Positions 43,821 through 54,734 of a stretch of DNA of 64,000 nucleotides are shown here, piece by piece. Made by a program: the position numbers and the translations under genes. The notes below the pieces were generated by a model. It was given only the letters and a program-made list of their open reading frames with translations. It searched no databases and was not told the DNA's origin. The DNA comes from Cepaea nemoralis. Taxonomy: Eukaryota; Mollusca; Gastropoda; Stylommatophora; Helicidae. The DNA is taken from the NCBI GenBank assembly GCA_014155875.1, contig JACEFZ010025087.1, forward strand, positions 629,501 through 693,500, in the 5' to 3' direction. The stretch's first letter is position 1; the number at the start of each line of letters is the position of its first letter.

Positions 43821-45937
43821 TGTAGTGTGTGTGTAACGAATGAATGTCGTATTAGTTACTTGTTCTTCTTTACCACTTTAGTGTCGTCCCTGGAGTGAAG
43901 AGAATCGATACCCACATTTGTTTTAATTCAATATCTCTATTCTGGAGATATCCAGCAGACTCCGTCCACACACTCCCTCAATCTGAAGACACCTTCCTCT
44001 CACTCTTACTCACCCCTGGATCATGCCCCCTCTCATTCTTCCCCAACATAACATACTTGACAACTCTCGCTTCAACAAATAAAAACAAGAAATTTATTAA
44101 AGCAAAGAGTATATGTAGGAGAAGTGTATGTGTGTATAAGGTGTAGAATGTGTGACGTGTATTCTAATGGTAGACCAGTGATTTAGAAGCAAAGTCTGTA
44201 ACATCATAGTGCTTAGCACACAACAGCACCATTTTTTCCGGACAGTGAACCTCACCCAGAAGATGACGACTTTCTCCAATCACTCGAACAAACAGGATGC
44301 TGGTAATCCGATAGACACTGTTGATCTTGGTCTCCACTCCACCACACGGTGAAGTTACTCTGTTTCCTAATATTTGTTTGAACTGATAGTTCTCCAATTA
44401 ACTGAAATGTCACTTGGGGAAACTCTACTGTTTATTAGTTTCTGGTTATAACATTTTCCCCTCTTTTAGAACACAACCTATTAATGTTTGTTAGGTAGAT
44501 GTGTATATAGCTATATATATATGTCCTTAGTATGCGAGTTTTTAATCTTCGGTGATGAAGCTTATCACTCATTAAACACAACACTTCTGTTCATACAATT
44601 CCACTCAGCAGAAGCCAGGTTCCCGCAAACCAACTTGGGTATAAGCCCTATGTAGCGGCCTCTCAGCAACCTCTGTCTTCAGATGCTGAGCCATCATTGT
44701 GTCAAACTTTGAAACTGCTTCTTCGAAGTAAACCCTCTCCCACTCACGTAGAACACTCAAGGGGAACTGTACATGGAACCTGTAGAGCAGATAACATCCT
44801 GGTGAGGGCAACTCAGTCCTGACCGTAATTAGGTGATTGTATGCAATAAACAGCACTCAGATCTATAACAGAGATCCGATCTCTGTCATGCGGCCAAATA
44901 AATCAATCATATGATCTGAGACATGGCAACACCAGGAAAGAATAACGGAACGGGTAGAAACCCAGCAGATGCCCTACTGGAAGATCCTACCATTACACAT
45001 TCCCCTCCTCCCTCTCAACCATCCTTAATCTCTCTAATTATTATTCCACTACATTGTCCTCAACTTCCTGAGTAAAACGATATATAACACAAGCTACTTG
45101 AAGCCACAAAATAGAATACTAGTGCCGACGCTCCTATGATACTTTCTAGCACCGCACTTATAGAACATTCTATCACTAATCATAATACATTATATCACTG
45201 CACAGTACTGCACTCTATTCCTAATCATACTCTTAAGTTAGATATAATTAATTGCCTACCATATGTCTATTCCTGTTGTTACTCGAGAAACTAGGCAATC
45301 CGATTGGATCTATGTCCGTGGATAACTATCACTACTTAGATAGGCTAGTCCCTCTAATATACCACAACTGGGAATTATCCCCAATTCTACACTTCAGAAT
45401 GTTTTCCTCGACTCCATCCACCTGTTTACTGCACTGGGTTTTATATAGGTGCTTGAGTGAGTCACCGGAAAGTCCAGACGCCAATCAGTCCAGAATCTGG
45501 CTTTGTCCTCCTGTTTCCAGACTCACCAGAGTCAATTAGCTGTCAATTTTCCTTTTCATCTGTGGAGTTCTTTGTCTCATCCAACAAATATCCGGGTTGT
45601 CTGTAAGCCAAAGACCTTTCTCCCCTTACATAATCCTTCTGACCTCTAGCAGGCATTCTGTCTATCACTTGCAACGACCCACTTCCGTTTGGTAGACAAA
45701 TGTCGCCAGTACACACCTCTCGAATAACATCCTGTCATCAAACTTGTCGACTATGTGTAGACAACTCTACGTGACTCCCTTTGATCTCATACACACTGTT
45801 GACCAGGTGTCGAGAACCTATACAGACGTATTGTCCTCAGTTTGTTCACCATAAAAGCGTCAATTGTGTTAGCAAAATAATGTCGGGTTTGGTTATCATT
45901 GATCGACTGACAAGTTACTTTATCCTGTGACATGTGC
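43816..45937. mobile_element. 2.1-kb TG...CA insertion, probable solo LTR
   Basis: The inserted DNA is 43821-45932 (2112 bp), starting TGTAGTGTGTGTGTAACG and ending CCTGTGACA. TGTGC flanks both sides (43816-43820 and 45933-45937); deleting the insert and one TGTGC restores the 38-bp array exactly. TG..CA ends with a 5-bp duplication are the signature of LTR retrotransposon integration. No gag, pol or integrase frame and no second internal terminal repeat were seen, so a long solo LTR or non-autonomous LTR derivative is the best reading. AATAAA signals occur at about 44078 and 44842 and a TTTATATA at about 45439. No gene lies inside. Orientation unknown. Confidence 0.75.
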
Positions 45938-46318
45938 CTAAACTCCAACAGATCATTCTTGTTATAGGGATGTGCCTAAACTCCAACAGATCATTCTTGT
46001 TATAGGGATGTTCCTAAACTCCAACAGATCATTCTTGTTATAGGGATGTGCCTAAACTAAAACAGATCATTCTTGTTATAGGGATGTGCCTAAACTCCAG
46101 CAGATTATTCTTGTTATAGGGATGTGCCTAAACTCCAGCAGATCATTCTTGTTATAGGGATGTACCTAAACTCCAACAGATCATTCTTGTTATAGGGATG
46201 TGCCTAAACTCCAACAGAACATTCTTGTTATAGTGATGTGCCTAAACTCCAACAGATCATTCTTGTTATAGGGATGTGCCTAAACTCCAACAGATCATTC
46301 TTGTTATAGGGATGTGCC
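45933..46318. repeat. 38-bp minisatellite, right part, about 10 copies
   Basis: Units of CCTAAACTCCAACAGATCAT plus TCTTGTTATAGGGATGTG, with single-base variants. Confidence 0.97.
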
Positions 46319-46336
46319 TGCAAGGTCTATTTAGAG

Positions 46337-46470
46337 ATCCACGGTAGCGCAGTGGCCAACACGCCCGTGGGCATGTGTTCGAATGCCCGTCCAGGCGGAT
46401 GTGTTATTGGCGTGGGTTCCCAAGTCGACCCAGCGTCACATGGGAAATTGGACCAGGCTTGTCCATGAGA
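46337..46470 (+). mobile_element. tRNA-derived SINE, family 3, copy b
   Basis: A-box-like TAGCGCAGTGGCCAACACGC, B-box GTGTTCGAATGCCC, then GGCGTGGGTTCCCAAGTCGA and CCC, shared with the copy at 3474-3630. A (CCCAT)n-like run follows at 46485-46550 and may be its tail or an unrelated repeat. Confidence 0.65.
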
Positions 46471-46629
46471 CATGTTTTTCTGTCCCATCTCATCCCACCC
46501 CATGGTAATTTATGTCTGTCCCATCCCATCCCGTCCCGTCCCATGGGACCTTTCCCGTGGGAATAAAATTTCCATTGCCAAGCCTGAATAGGACACATTC
46601 TGGTAAACAAAGGCGGCCGGCGTGGTATT

Positions 46630-46697
46630 AACCAGATCTCTCATCGAGTGTTGGGTGATCTACACAAGTATGGGGCTAGAATCATGTACCCAGTACT
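46630..46697. repeat. 64-bp repeat, left copy
   Basis: CTCATCGAGTGTTGGGTGAT, CTACACAAGTATGGGGCTAG, AATCATGTACCCAGTACT. Same unit as 48115-48315 on the other side of the inserted LINE. Confidence 0.95.
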
Positions 46698-46723
46698 AGT
46701 TAGTTAGTTAGTTAGTCGACAGA

Positions 46724-47401
46724 TCATCCTCGTTGCACATCGGACCATTCAGTCCATAAGTGCTCGGATCCCCTCCTCAGCAAATCCCGCAGCGTGTAGC
46801 GGCTAACGACGCCAGTTCTGTGTTGGTTTATCAATCTTCTTTGGCTTCCTGCGTAGTGTTCTTGTTTGGCCACCGCTCTTTTAATTTGCTGCTCTCGCAG
46901 TCTGGCCATTGTTGTAGATTCACAGTCATCACTTGGTTCTTGCAAAAGTCTCACTTCTCGTAGAGCATTCAGAATGTCAGCCTGGTCCATGGCGCGTCCG
47001 CCCTCCACAGTAGCCTCACCTGCGAGCTTGTCAGCCCGCTCATTTCCTTGTACTCCCGCATGACCTGGCACGAAGATGAAACTAATCTTTGCCAGCCGAG
47101 ACCGCTCCAGAGGCAGCAACCATTCTCTTCGGATCGACCCCTCCTCTATCCTCTTGATCATGTTCATTGAGTCGCTAAGGAAACAAGCCCTAGTGAATGT
47201 CTGTGTCTCGAGCCATGTTATTGCTTTACTTACTGCCATGACTTCCATGGTCAGGCTACTTGTGGTTTCAGTGAAAGCACCAGAGTCCTCCTTCACAATT
47301 TTCCCTCCGGCCCGAGCTGTAAAGGCCCATGAGCTTCTCACATGTCGGACGACCGACCCATCTGTGTAGATGACCGCGTCACTGTCTAGCGAATTCTCCA
47401 A
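46724..47401 (-). pseudogene. LINE RNase H domain, L-R copy F
   Basis: 225 codons. RNase H motifs in order: IYTDGSVV (first catalytic Asp), TTSSLTMEVMAVSKAI (Glu), FLSDSMNMI (second Asp), FVPGHAGVQGNERADKLAGE (His and last Asp). All four metal-binding positions are visible. This domain removes element RNA from RNA-DNA hybrids. It is followed by a C-terminal region with YTLRDLLRRGSEHLW. Its start overlaps the upstream RT frame by 23 bp in another frame, so a one-base frameshift near 47400 splits what was one polyprotein. RT followed by RNase H is the layout of I-group LINEs. Confidence 0.9.
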
Positions 47402-48113
47402 AAATCAACGCTTGTACTTCAGCCTCCACAGCAGCCGGATTTTCTTGTCTGCATTTTCTATATAGTTGGATGCAAACTGAAAAGGATGTGCAGAAGTCTG
47501 TTGGCACTTGCACCCACTCCTCGCCAGGTTCTAAGTCCTCAAGTGAACACACCTGTTGAAGAATGTCTTCGGCTTGACCCATCCACGACCGTCCTCTTTT
47601 TAACCTGCTGCCCTTCACCTTCCTAATTTCACTATGCAGTGGATGCTGTGTGTTTGCGTTAATTCTGAGGTAGGCGCGTGCCCTGCAAACTTGCATTCTC
47701 TCTTCAATGGTTGGAAAATCAAGAAGGTAGCGCATCGCCCTGCATGCTGCATCTCTTGTACATCCAAGAATAATGCGCATAGCTTCATTCTGTATCCTTT
47801 CCATCCTTTCTATCTGCTTATGGCTGAGAGTCAGGATTGCCATTGCATACTCCAAAACAGACATGACCAGCCCCTCGTACAGAAGACATAGATGGCGCTG
47901 CTCACAGTTTGCTGCCGCCATCACCCGCATCGCTGCCAAGCCCCGCTTGGCCTTTGTTATCACCTGGTCTATGTGCACATTATAAGCAAGGCTTCGATCA
48001 AACCGTATCCCCAGGTAATTCATTGCCTGCGTTCTTTCCACCGTCTCTGAACACAGCATTACAGTTGGTGTTGGATTGTTGACAATATGATTATTCAACG
48101 AGAACCAAGTCAC
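47379..48113 (-). pseudogene. LINE RT C-terminal (thumb/connection) region, L-R copy F
   Basis: 244 codons, reading TWFSLNNHIVN, MNYLGIRFDRSLAYNVHID, ERMERIQNEAMRIILGCTRD and SWMGQAEDILQQV. The R-IQN-A-R-I-LG motif is the usual post-palm motif of RNase-H LINEs. The catalytic palm (YxDD) lies upstream of the truncation and is absent, so the copy is dead. The frame ends FGEFARQ where the related copy continues into RNase H, which marks the frameshift. Confidence 0.9.
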
Positions 48114-48114
48114 T

Positions 48115-48315
48115 GTACTACATCACTCATCGAGTGTTGGGTGATCTACACAAGTATGGGGCTAGAAACATGTACCCAGTTCTACATCACTCATCGAGTG
48201 TTGGGTGATCTACACAAGTATGGGGCTAGAATCATGTACCCAGTAGTACATCACTCATCGAGTGTTGGGTGATCTACACAAGTATTCGGCTAGCATAATC
48301 TACCCAGTACTCCAC
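48115..48315. repeat. 64-bp repeat, right part, about 3 copies
   Basis: CATCACTCATCGAGTGTTGG, GTGATCTACACAAGTATGGG and CATGTACCCAGT. The last copy is diverged. Confidence 0.95.
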
Positions 48316-49155
48316 AAGGGCGTGGTAAAACGTCCTTTACTTTCAATGGTCCAATTGAAGACGCATCGTGATTCATGACAACCCATCACTGAATGGAGCA
48401 CATACGACATAACCGTTTTGTTGAATATAATTTAGATGAATGGTTCGATTTCAAATGCTTGCTAGCAAACTGGTCAAGTTTGATGTGTACGTTAAGGTTC
48501 TCGCCTGCTCAGTCTCAATGAAATACATAATCTTTGTTTATTCTGAATGAACAGGCAGGAATGTCTAAGCACATTGTAACTATTCAGGGCGAGATTTTGT
48601 TCTATTACTAGGTGTGTCCACCGGGTGGCAGAGAGGGGACAAAAAGGGGGGGGGGGATGATCTATAGATACAGGTCAGCGTGAGTAGTCGCTAAACGGAT
48701 GTGGACCAACACGCCTGGTGGTCATTCAGAGGACATGGGCTAGTTGTAAGGAGCAGCCAACTATGAAATATCCTAATGTTCATTAACCTGATCATTGGCG
48801 GATAAGGATCGCCACAGTCTCTGCCCCGGTTTCCTTGCAGGGTTGTTTCGCTTACGTATATAAAGGCTAGTCGAGTTAAACTGTAGGTAAACGAACGAAA
48901 GGCAGGCCAAAACTATGTCTATAGTCAAGGACCACTGTACACGCCACTAGACTCATCGGACAATCGCTGTTTGACACACATTGTTACAGACACATGGGCG
49001 CTCCAGGCGTGACCTGGTCAGTGTCACACCGACCGCCTTCCCTTCACAAGACATTTCCTAGTACCACTGTTTAGGGCGGGTCGACCTGTGAGCCCAGATA
49101 GATTTTAAATATTCGAATCCATCCCAATATGGGCCGAACCGACACCCACGGGGCC
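48316..49155. other. Unassigned sequence
   Basis: About 840 bases; includes a G-run at about 48644-48655. No gene or element recognised. Confidence 0.5.
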
Positions 49156-49156
49156 G

Positions 49157-49283
49157 TCAGGTGTGCATCAAGCCACTATGCTAGCCTGGTTTCAACTGTC
49201 AGGTGTGCATCAAGTCACTATGCTAGCCTGGTTTCAACTGTCAGGTGTGCATCAAGCCACTATGCTAGCCTGGTTTCAATTGT
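49157..49283. repeat. 42-bp tandem repeat, 3 copies
   Basis: GTCAGGTGTGCATCAAGCCA, CTATGCTAGCCTGGTTTCAA, CT. Near-identical copies. Confidence 0.95.
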
Positions 49284-50885
49284 CGTTGTAGTGGCCAGTA
49301 TATTACGATTCCACAGTCCACGCAGTCAGGAGTATTCGGGTATATGATACGTAACGATCAACTTGAAAACGTAGTGCCCACTGGCAAACTTGATGCTAAA
49401 CAAGCAAGACGAATGCAAAAACATTAATGTCTTGGTGGCTTGGCCAAATGACATAACTGAGACTAGGAGACGGACCTGACCCGAGAGTCTGAAAATCTCG
49501 CGAGATCCGCCCATTTTACACACCCTAGACGCACTGGACAGACGGTTCTAGACCCATATTGTTATAGACCAATCTGTTCTAGTTGATGTGATCTATATAG
49601 ACCAATCGGTTCTCGGTGTTGACGTGATCTATATCACGCCATACGCTTACCAGTATGGAACATGATCATGATGATGATGATCTGTAATTGAACAGTCACC
49701 GAGCTTTCGTAATCTACTGAGACTGCGCTAGTTTATGAACATCCGGCAAAGATGTGATTACGTTTGTAGACAAAGGGGGGAGGGGGAATGTTTAATTAGC
49801 ACTTTCTGTGTGCATTACAGTAACCCGGTTCCATTCTTAGCAGCATTGCCAAGCCAGAGATACGATCGGCGAAGGTCACGCTGGTTTCCCCCAGGGCCAC
49901 ACTGTACCAAATAAACACAAATATGGCGGAGATACGTTGTCAGATAAAGTGTGCGTATGGCAACAATGCTGCGCGACATCCACATCCACTCACATCTGGC
50001 TTTTCATAAAATGTGTAATTATAACGCGATCAAATTAAGATACGTGGTCCTAAACAGCTCTTTCTTGGCATTCTTTCAAAGTCATAACCGTAACTGCGTT
50101 AAATAGCGCTCAACAAACATGACAGAATGGGTTAGTGTACCAACTGTCGAGGACAGAAGGAGCTAGAGCAATAAATACGGCACATAAAATAATAATGTCT
50201 GCACTTGGACAACAACAAATAAATCAATAGAAATAAAAGAATGTGTTTAGAAGGAAAACTAAAAATGTCTCTGTTTATATGAAAATCATATGTACTCAAG
50301 GAACTAATTAGATTTCCGGCCCGCAGAGACCATCAATACATACTCAGAGATGTATGTGGAACAAATCTGACGCGTTCACTAACACAATCCAATAATACCA
50401 CACGCGACTTTTCCTTCATTCATCGTCCGGGGAGGGGTGGGAGGGAGGGGGTACAAATACCCACACCGAGCAGGAACAACAACCGTGTGTTGTATTGTTC
50501 TTACATGTGTATGAAGATAATCTTCGTGTTGAAATGTATGCTGTTCTCCGGGAAGTAACTGGAAGTAGCGGGGGAAAGGCAGACAATAGAAAATCTGGAT
50601 TGATAACAAGAACATATGGACTGACAGCATGAATGCCTAGACTGACATCAAGAACACGTGTATTGATAATCTGATGGCGTGGACTAGCTATGGTTCTCCC
50701 ACACTGACACTGATAACTGAACACACAAGCAGTGGAAGGTCCCTACTACGTACGTACCCGTACATCGTGACACCTAGAGGAGCCAAATATTTGAACGCAG
50801 AGGTGTTTCCAAGGCGCCAGGGCTGGGTTCTATACTGGCCAAGACCTACTGACGCGTCCTCGCCGAGCGTCCTGGCCAACAGGTC
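49284..50885. other. Unassigned sequence (apart from the possible LINE stub)
   Basis: About 1.6 kb with no gene, SINE or array that I can support. Confidence 0.45.
49610..49680 (+). pseudogene. Possible last codons of a LINE L-A element
   Basis: VDVIYITPYAYQYGT then a stop resembles the VDRVRWQNKTAHAYRHGT terminus, and CATGATGATGATGATC follows as an L-A-like tail. GTTGATGTGATCTATAT and GTTGACGTGATCTATAT make a short tandem duplication over 49570-49640. Very short, so uncertain. Confidence 0.35.
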
Positions 50886-50888
50886 CCT

Positions 50889-51164
50889 TTGGGGTCCTGG
50901 CTAAAGTCAGAAGGATCGTTGATTCCCCCGAAATCGGAAAATGTCTGCCTGCACGGCGAGGAACCACGAGTCTGCACACCAATAAGCCAGTTATGGGACA
51001 ACGGATACTCACGCAAACCTCAGGTCCTGTATGACATCACACTGATGATGGACAACAGGATGCCTTCTTCCGACATACAGGACTTCACGCTGGACTTCAT
51101 AGCTAGCGAACACAAGAAAGCAAGCCTAATATGGAGTTCTAAGATACAAGGATCGTTCATTTGA
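50889..51164 (+). other. Small unidentified open frame, 91 codons
   Basis: Starts MGSWLKSEGSLIPP and has a mixed, protein-like composition (CLHGEEPRVCTPISQLWDNG, TLDFIASEHKKASLIW) unlike the repeat-derived frames nearby. No domain recognised, no neighbouring exon seen. It could be a chance frame. Confidence 0.2.
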
Positions 51165-51364
51165 AACCCGTTCCAATGGCTTTATTACAAAAGCATGAAA
51201 GAAACATTAACAGATGTGATAGAAACCCAAGAATTTTGTCATGGACGTGAGACAGATGTAGAAGAGCTGTGCATTTCTTGGAAAATTAAGATATAATAAG
51301 AAGAGCTTCGAAATGCATGGACAAGTAAGAAGTACAAGAGCCAGGAATATAATGGAAACTGGTG

Positions 51365-52343
51365 GTAGGGAATTTCATGGACATGTTGCTAGAAAGATAC
51401 CAATACGTACTAAAGGAAATCTCATGGAAATGTTGCATAGAAAGATACCAATATGTACTAAAGGAAATCTCATGGATATGTTGTATAGAAAGATACCAAT
51501 ATGTACTAAAGGAAATCTCATGGATGTGTTGCATAGAAAGATACCAATATGTACTAAAGGAAATCTCATGGAAATGTTGCATAGAAAGATACCAATATGT
51601 ACTAAAGGAAATCTCATGGAAATGTTGCATAGAAAGATACCAATATGTACTAAAGGAAATCTCATGGATATGTTGCATAGAAAGATACCAATATGTACTA
51701 AAGGAAATCTCATGGAAATGTTGCATAGAAAGATACCAATATGTACTAAAGGAAATCTCATGGAAATGTTGCATAGAAAGATACCAATATGTACTAAAGG
51801 AAATCTCATGGAAATGTTGCATAGAAAGATACCAATATGTACTAAAGGAAATCTCATGGATATGTTGCATAGAAAGATACCAATATGTACTAAAGGAAAT
51901 CTCATGGAAATGTTGCATAGAAAGATACCAATATGTACTAAAGGAAATCTCATGGAAATGTTGCATAGAAAGATACCAATATGTACTAAAGGAAATCTCA
52001 TGGAAATGTTGCATAGAAAGATACCAATATGTACTAAAGGAAATCTCATGGAAATGTTGCATAGAAAGATACCAATATGTACTAAAGGAAATCTCATGGA
52101 TATGTTGCATAGAAAGATACCAATATGTACTAAAGGAAATCTCATGGAAATGTTGCATAGAAAGATACCAATATGTACTAAAGGAAATCTCATGGAAATG
52201 TTGCATAGAAAGGTACCAATATGTACTAAAGGAAATCTCATGGAAATGTTGCATAGAAAGATACCAATATGTACTAAAGGAAATCTCATGGATATGTTGC
52301 ATAGAAAGATACCAATATGTACTAAAGGAAATCTCATGGATAT
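51365..52343. repeat. 48-bp minisatellite, about 20 copies
   Basis: Units of CTCATGGAAATGTTGCATAG, AAAGATACCAATATGTACTA, AAGGAAAT; the only common variant is GGAAATG versus GGATATG. Very homogeneous. Two frames on each strand stay open for 340-410 codons, which is what a stop-free 48-bp unit gives by chance. Confidence 0.98.
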
Positions 52344-53967
52344 CCACCCGGAAAAGGCAGCTGTTTTGTGGTGCTCTCTGGACAACAGGATTGTGAGAGC
52401 TAATGTCCCAAGCCTCACGATAGAGGGTAGAAGCGTCAACAGAGAGAACAAACAAGCATCTTGGAATCACATTTTACAGGAGTCTGTCCTTCAAGGACCA
52501 TGTGAAGACGGTTGTGACAAGATCTCAAAAGGGACTCAATGCACTTAAAACTATGGTTGCAATGGACACAGAGCAGAGAATGCTCTTCACACTACACCAG
52601 CACTTGATCCTCTCAGTGATTGATTATGGACTAGGACTGCTCACTGTCTCAAAAAGTCAGCTGGTGAAATTAGAGCGCATACAGAACGAAGCGGCTGGCC
52701 GAGTGGCTAGAACGCCGGACTCTCATTCGGGAGACCCGGGTTCGCTCCCTCGGTAAAGTGTGTGATTTTTTTTTCTGTCGGGGGCAAAAAGAAAATTCTA
52801 ACCTGCACAGTTCGCGGCGACTGCACTAGTCAGGCGGCCTTAATTCCCCAGGCTCAAAGACCTCTCTGCCATACACCGCAAGGTTGGCAGTAAATGACAG
52901 AACGAAGATATGCGGGTCATTCTGGGATGCACCAGAGACACCCCAGTAGTGTGTATGCGTTACATCCTTGGTCTGTCGACTGTTGCTGGTAGACTCAAGG
53001 TGATGCAGGCGAAGGCATACCTCTGAGTAGCAGCAGACACAGATCACCCATTGCATGAGGCGCTGGGCGCAGTTAAGGGTCAGCGACTGATAAGAGGGAA
53101 ATTATGGATGGCTCAGGCGGAGGATACGATCAGACAGGTGTGCATCTTGGAGAACATTAGGCGATGAGAGGAGTGGGTCAGAGTGCCAGCGGAGCAGTCA
53201 GACTTGTGCAGAGTTATAATCACATTGAGCCGGGAGTGCAGGGAGTGGCCAGCAGGGGTCACGGAAGCGGAAATCCAGCAATTAATTCAGGATAATGCTC
53301 GCCTGGGTGATGTGATTATCTACACAGATGGGTCGGTTTGAGAGGTAGGAGACGTGCCTGGGGATTCTTAGCAAAAGCTAATGGTCGACGTTTGGGGTAG
53401 GAGAGCCTGACCTATGATACCACAACATTTAGCTTAAGAATGGAGGTGGAGGCGGTCAGTGCAGCTTTCCGCTGGAAGGAGAACACGATACATACACACA
53501 TCGTCATTGTAACTGAATAAGAAAGCACGCTGAGGAGGGCGAGGACAGAGGACAGGCAGGCTTCGTGCAGAGTGGCTTACGTCGATTCTGAGGTCACGGG
53601 TGGCAAGCATCACCTGGATCTTTTCTCCGGGGCATGCCGGTGTGCTGGGGAATGAACAGGCGGATAGATTGCCTGGCTCGGCAAAACTTGGTGGAGTATT
53701 GATGCATAACAGGGCAGACGTGGTTTCGGCCTTGTGGGAGCATGTGTACACCTCGGAGGAGCAAATGGATCACCATAGTCTGGCAACAATGAGGCAGCGA
53801 GAAGGGACGAGGGGATCCGGCCGACGCTCGACGCTCAGACGAAAGGCGAGACGGACATATAATCAGATTGCTACTGGAACTATTAGTGTTGGAACTCTTC
53901 GCTGGCTGCTGAGGATGGGGACGGAGCGCTTATGGGAATGCCCCGAATGCTGTGATGTCGGTTCCTA
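52344..53967 (+). pseudogene. LINE RT C-terminus plus RNase H, L-R copy E, disrupted
   Basis: Frame-broken coding region: PEKAAVLWCSLDNRIV, LKHLGITFYRSLSFKDHVK, VKLERIQNE, [SINE insertion], MRVILGCTRDTP, WMAQAEDTIRQV, then RNase H parts IIYTDGSV and IFSPGHAGVLGNEQADRL, and C-terminal TLRWLLRMGTERLWECPECC. Several stops and frameshifts interrupt the RNase H part (about 53340-53580), so this copy is older than copy F. Same domain order as copy F. Confidence 0.88.
52681..52907 (+). mobile_element. tRNA-derived SINE, family 2, copy b, nested in a LINE
   Basis: Head GCGGCTGGCCGAGTGGCTAG, B-box GGGTTCGCTCCC, body and end GGCAGTAAATG as in the copy at 6296. Flanked by ACAGAACGAAG at 52681-52691 and 52897-52907; ACAG may be part of the SINE end, so the duplication is 7-11 bp. 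It splits the LINE codons for R-I-Q-N-E and M-R-V-I-L-G. Confidence 0.92.
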
Positions 53968-53989
53968 AATCAATCAAGCAATCAATCAA

Positions 53990-54035
53990 TCATGGATATG
54001 TTGCATAGAAAGATGCCAATACGTACTAAAGGAAA
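53990..54035. repeat. 48-bp array, last unit
   Basis: TCATGGATATGTTGCATAGA, AAGATGCCAATACGTACTAA, AGGAAATC. This single unit continues the array beyond the inserted LINE. Confidence 0.9.
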
Positions 54036-54440
54036 TCTTATCAGAACTATATTGGAAGACATTATGCTACCAATGTCAAACACGAACGAGTACTGCAACT
54101 AATGAGAGCAGAATCATAACAACAGAGATGAGATGAGATGCTTTAGATGGGCTGAGGGAGTAACCATGAGAGGTAGGAGTAGGAATGCGGAAATTAGAAG
54201 ACGACTAGGTCTGAAACCACTCATGCACTTCATTAAAGAACAACTTATTAAATGGTTTGACCACCTCACAAAAAGTGATTTGGTGCCATCTACAACAAAG
54301 AGCAAGATTGAAGAAATATTATTGATACAGGGCAAGGGTAAGACCAAGTAAAAGATAGTGATAGTATCAAGAACAACCTTAGAGACATGAATACCAACTT
54401 GCAAGAGCATAAGAAAAAGCGCATAAAAGATCTTTACATC
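54035..54440 (+). pseudogene. LINE family L-C relic (C-terminal part)
   Basis: TLCYQCQTRT and RIITTEMR match LCYQCQTWT and KITTTEMR of the copy at 22878-25379. After a frameshift caused by an extra ATGAG, RWAEGVT, SRNAEIRRRLGLKP and IKWFDHL match IRNEEIRTKVG and VKWFGH. NNLRDMNTNLQEH then reads in another frame. No functional frame. Confidence 0.7.
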
Positions 54441-54477
54441 TCCTCTCCCCTCCCCCAACACTTCACTGAAGTAAACG

Positions 54478-54734
54478 GAAGAAAAGGAAAAAAGGAAGAA
54501 AAGGAAGAAAAGGAACAAAAGGAATAAAGGGAAGTAAAGGGAGAAAAGGAAGAAAATGAAGAAAAGGAAGAGAAGGAAAGAAGAAGAAGAAGAAGAAGAA
54601 GAAGAAGAAGAAGAAGAAGAAGAAGAAGAAGAAGAAGAAGAAGAAGAAGAAGAAGAAGAAGAAGAAGAAGAAGAAGAAGAAGAAGAAGAAGAAGAAGAAG
54701 AAGAAGAAGAAGAAGAAGAAGAAGAAGAAATGAA
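54478..54734. repeat. Purine tract with (GAA)n microsatellite
   Basis: GGAAGAAAAGGAAAAAAGG-type sequence, then about 50 GAA repeats at 54580-54730. Poly-Glu, poly-Lys and poly-Leu frames are artefacts. Confidence 0.97.

Larger units (their letters stand above)
46698..48114 (-). mobile_element. LINE family L-R, copy F, inserted in the 64-bp repeat
   Basis: 1417 bp on the minus strand, 5'-truncated. GTACT at 46693-46697 and 48115-48119 is the target duplication; removing the element restores the 64-bp unit across the junction. The 3' tail is (CTAA)n on the sense strand. Encodes the RT C-terminus and RNase H. Confidence 0.9.
52344..53989 (+). mobile_element. LINE family L-R, copy E, in the 48-bp array, carrying a SINE
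   Basis: 1646 bp including the SINE at 52692-52900. TCATGGATAT at 52334-52343 and 53990-53999 is a 10-bp target duplication, and deletion restores the 48-bp array. The tail is (AATC)n at about 53966-53989. It starts at nearly the same point of the RT as copy F. Confidence 0.92.

Noticed and set aside
43821..45932. Complete LTR retrotransposon
   Set aside because: No gag, protease, RT or integrase frame and no paired internal terminal repeat could be found; only the ends and the duplication support an LTR-type element.
46737..47985. Plus-strand frames opposite LINE copy F
   Set aside because: Antisense shadows of the RNase H and RT coding region.
51286..52548. Four overlapping 340-410 codon frames in the 48-bp array
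   Set aside because: A stop-free unit of length divisible by three opens several frames at once. Sequence identity between units is at the DNA level, not the protein level.
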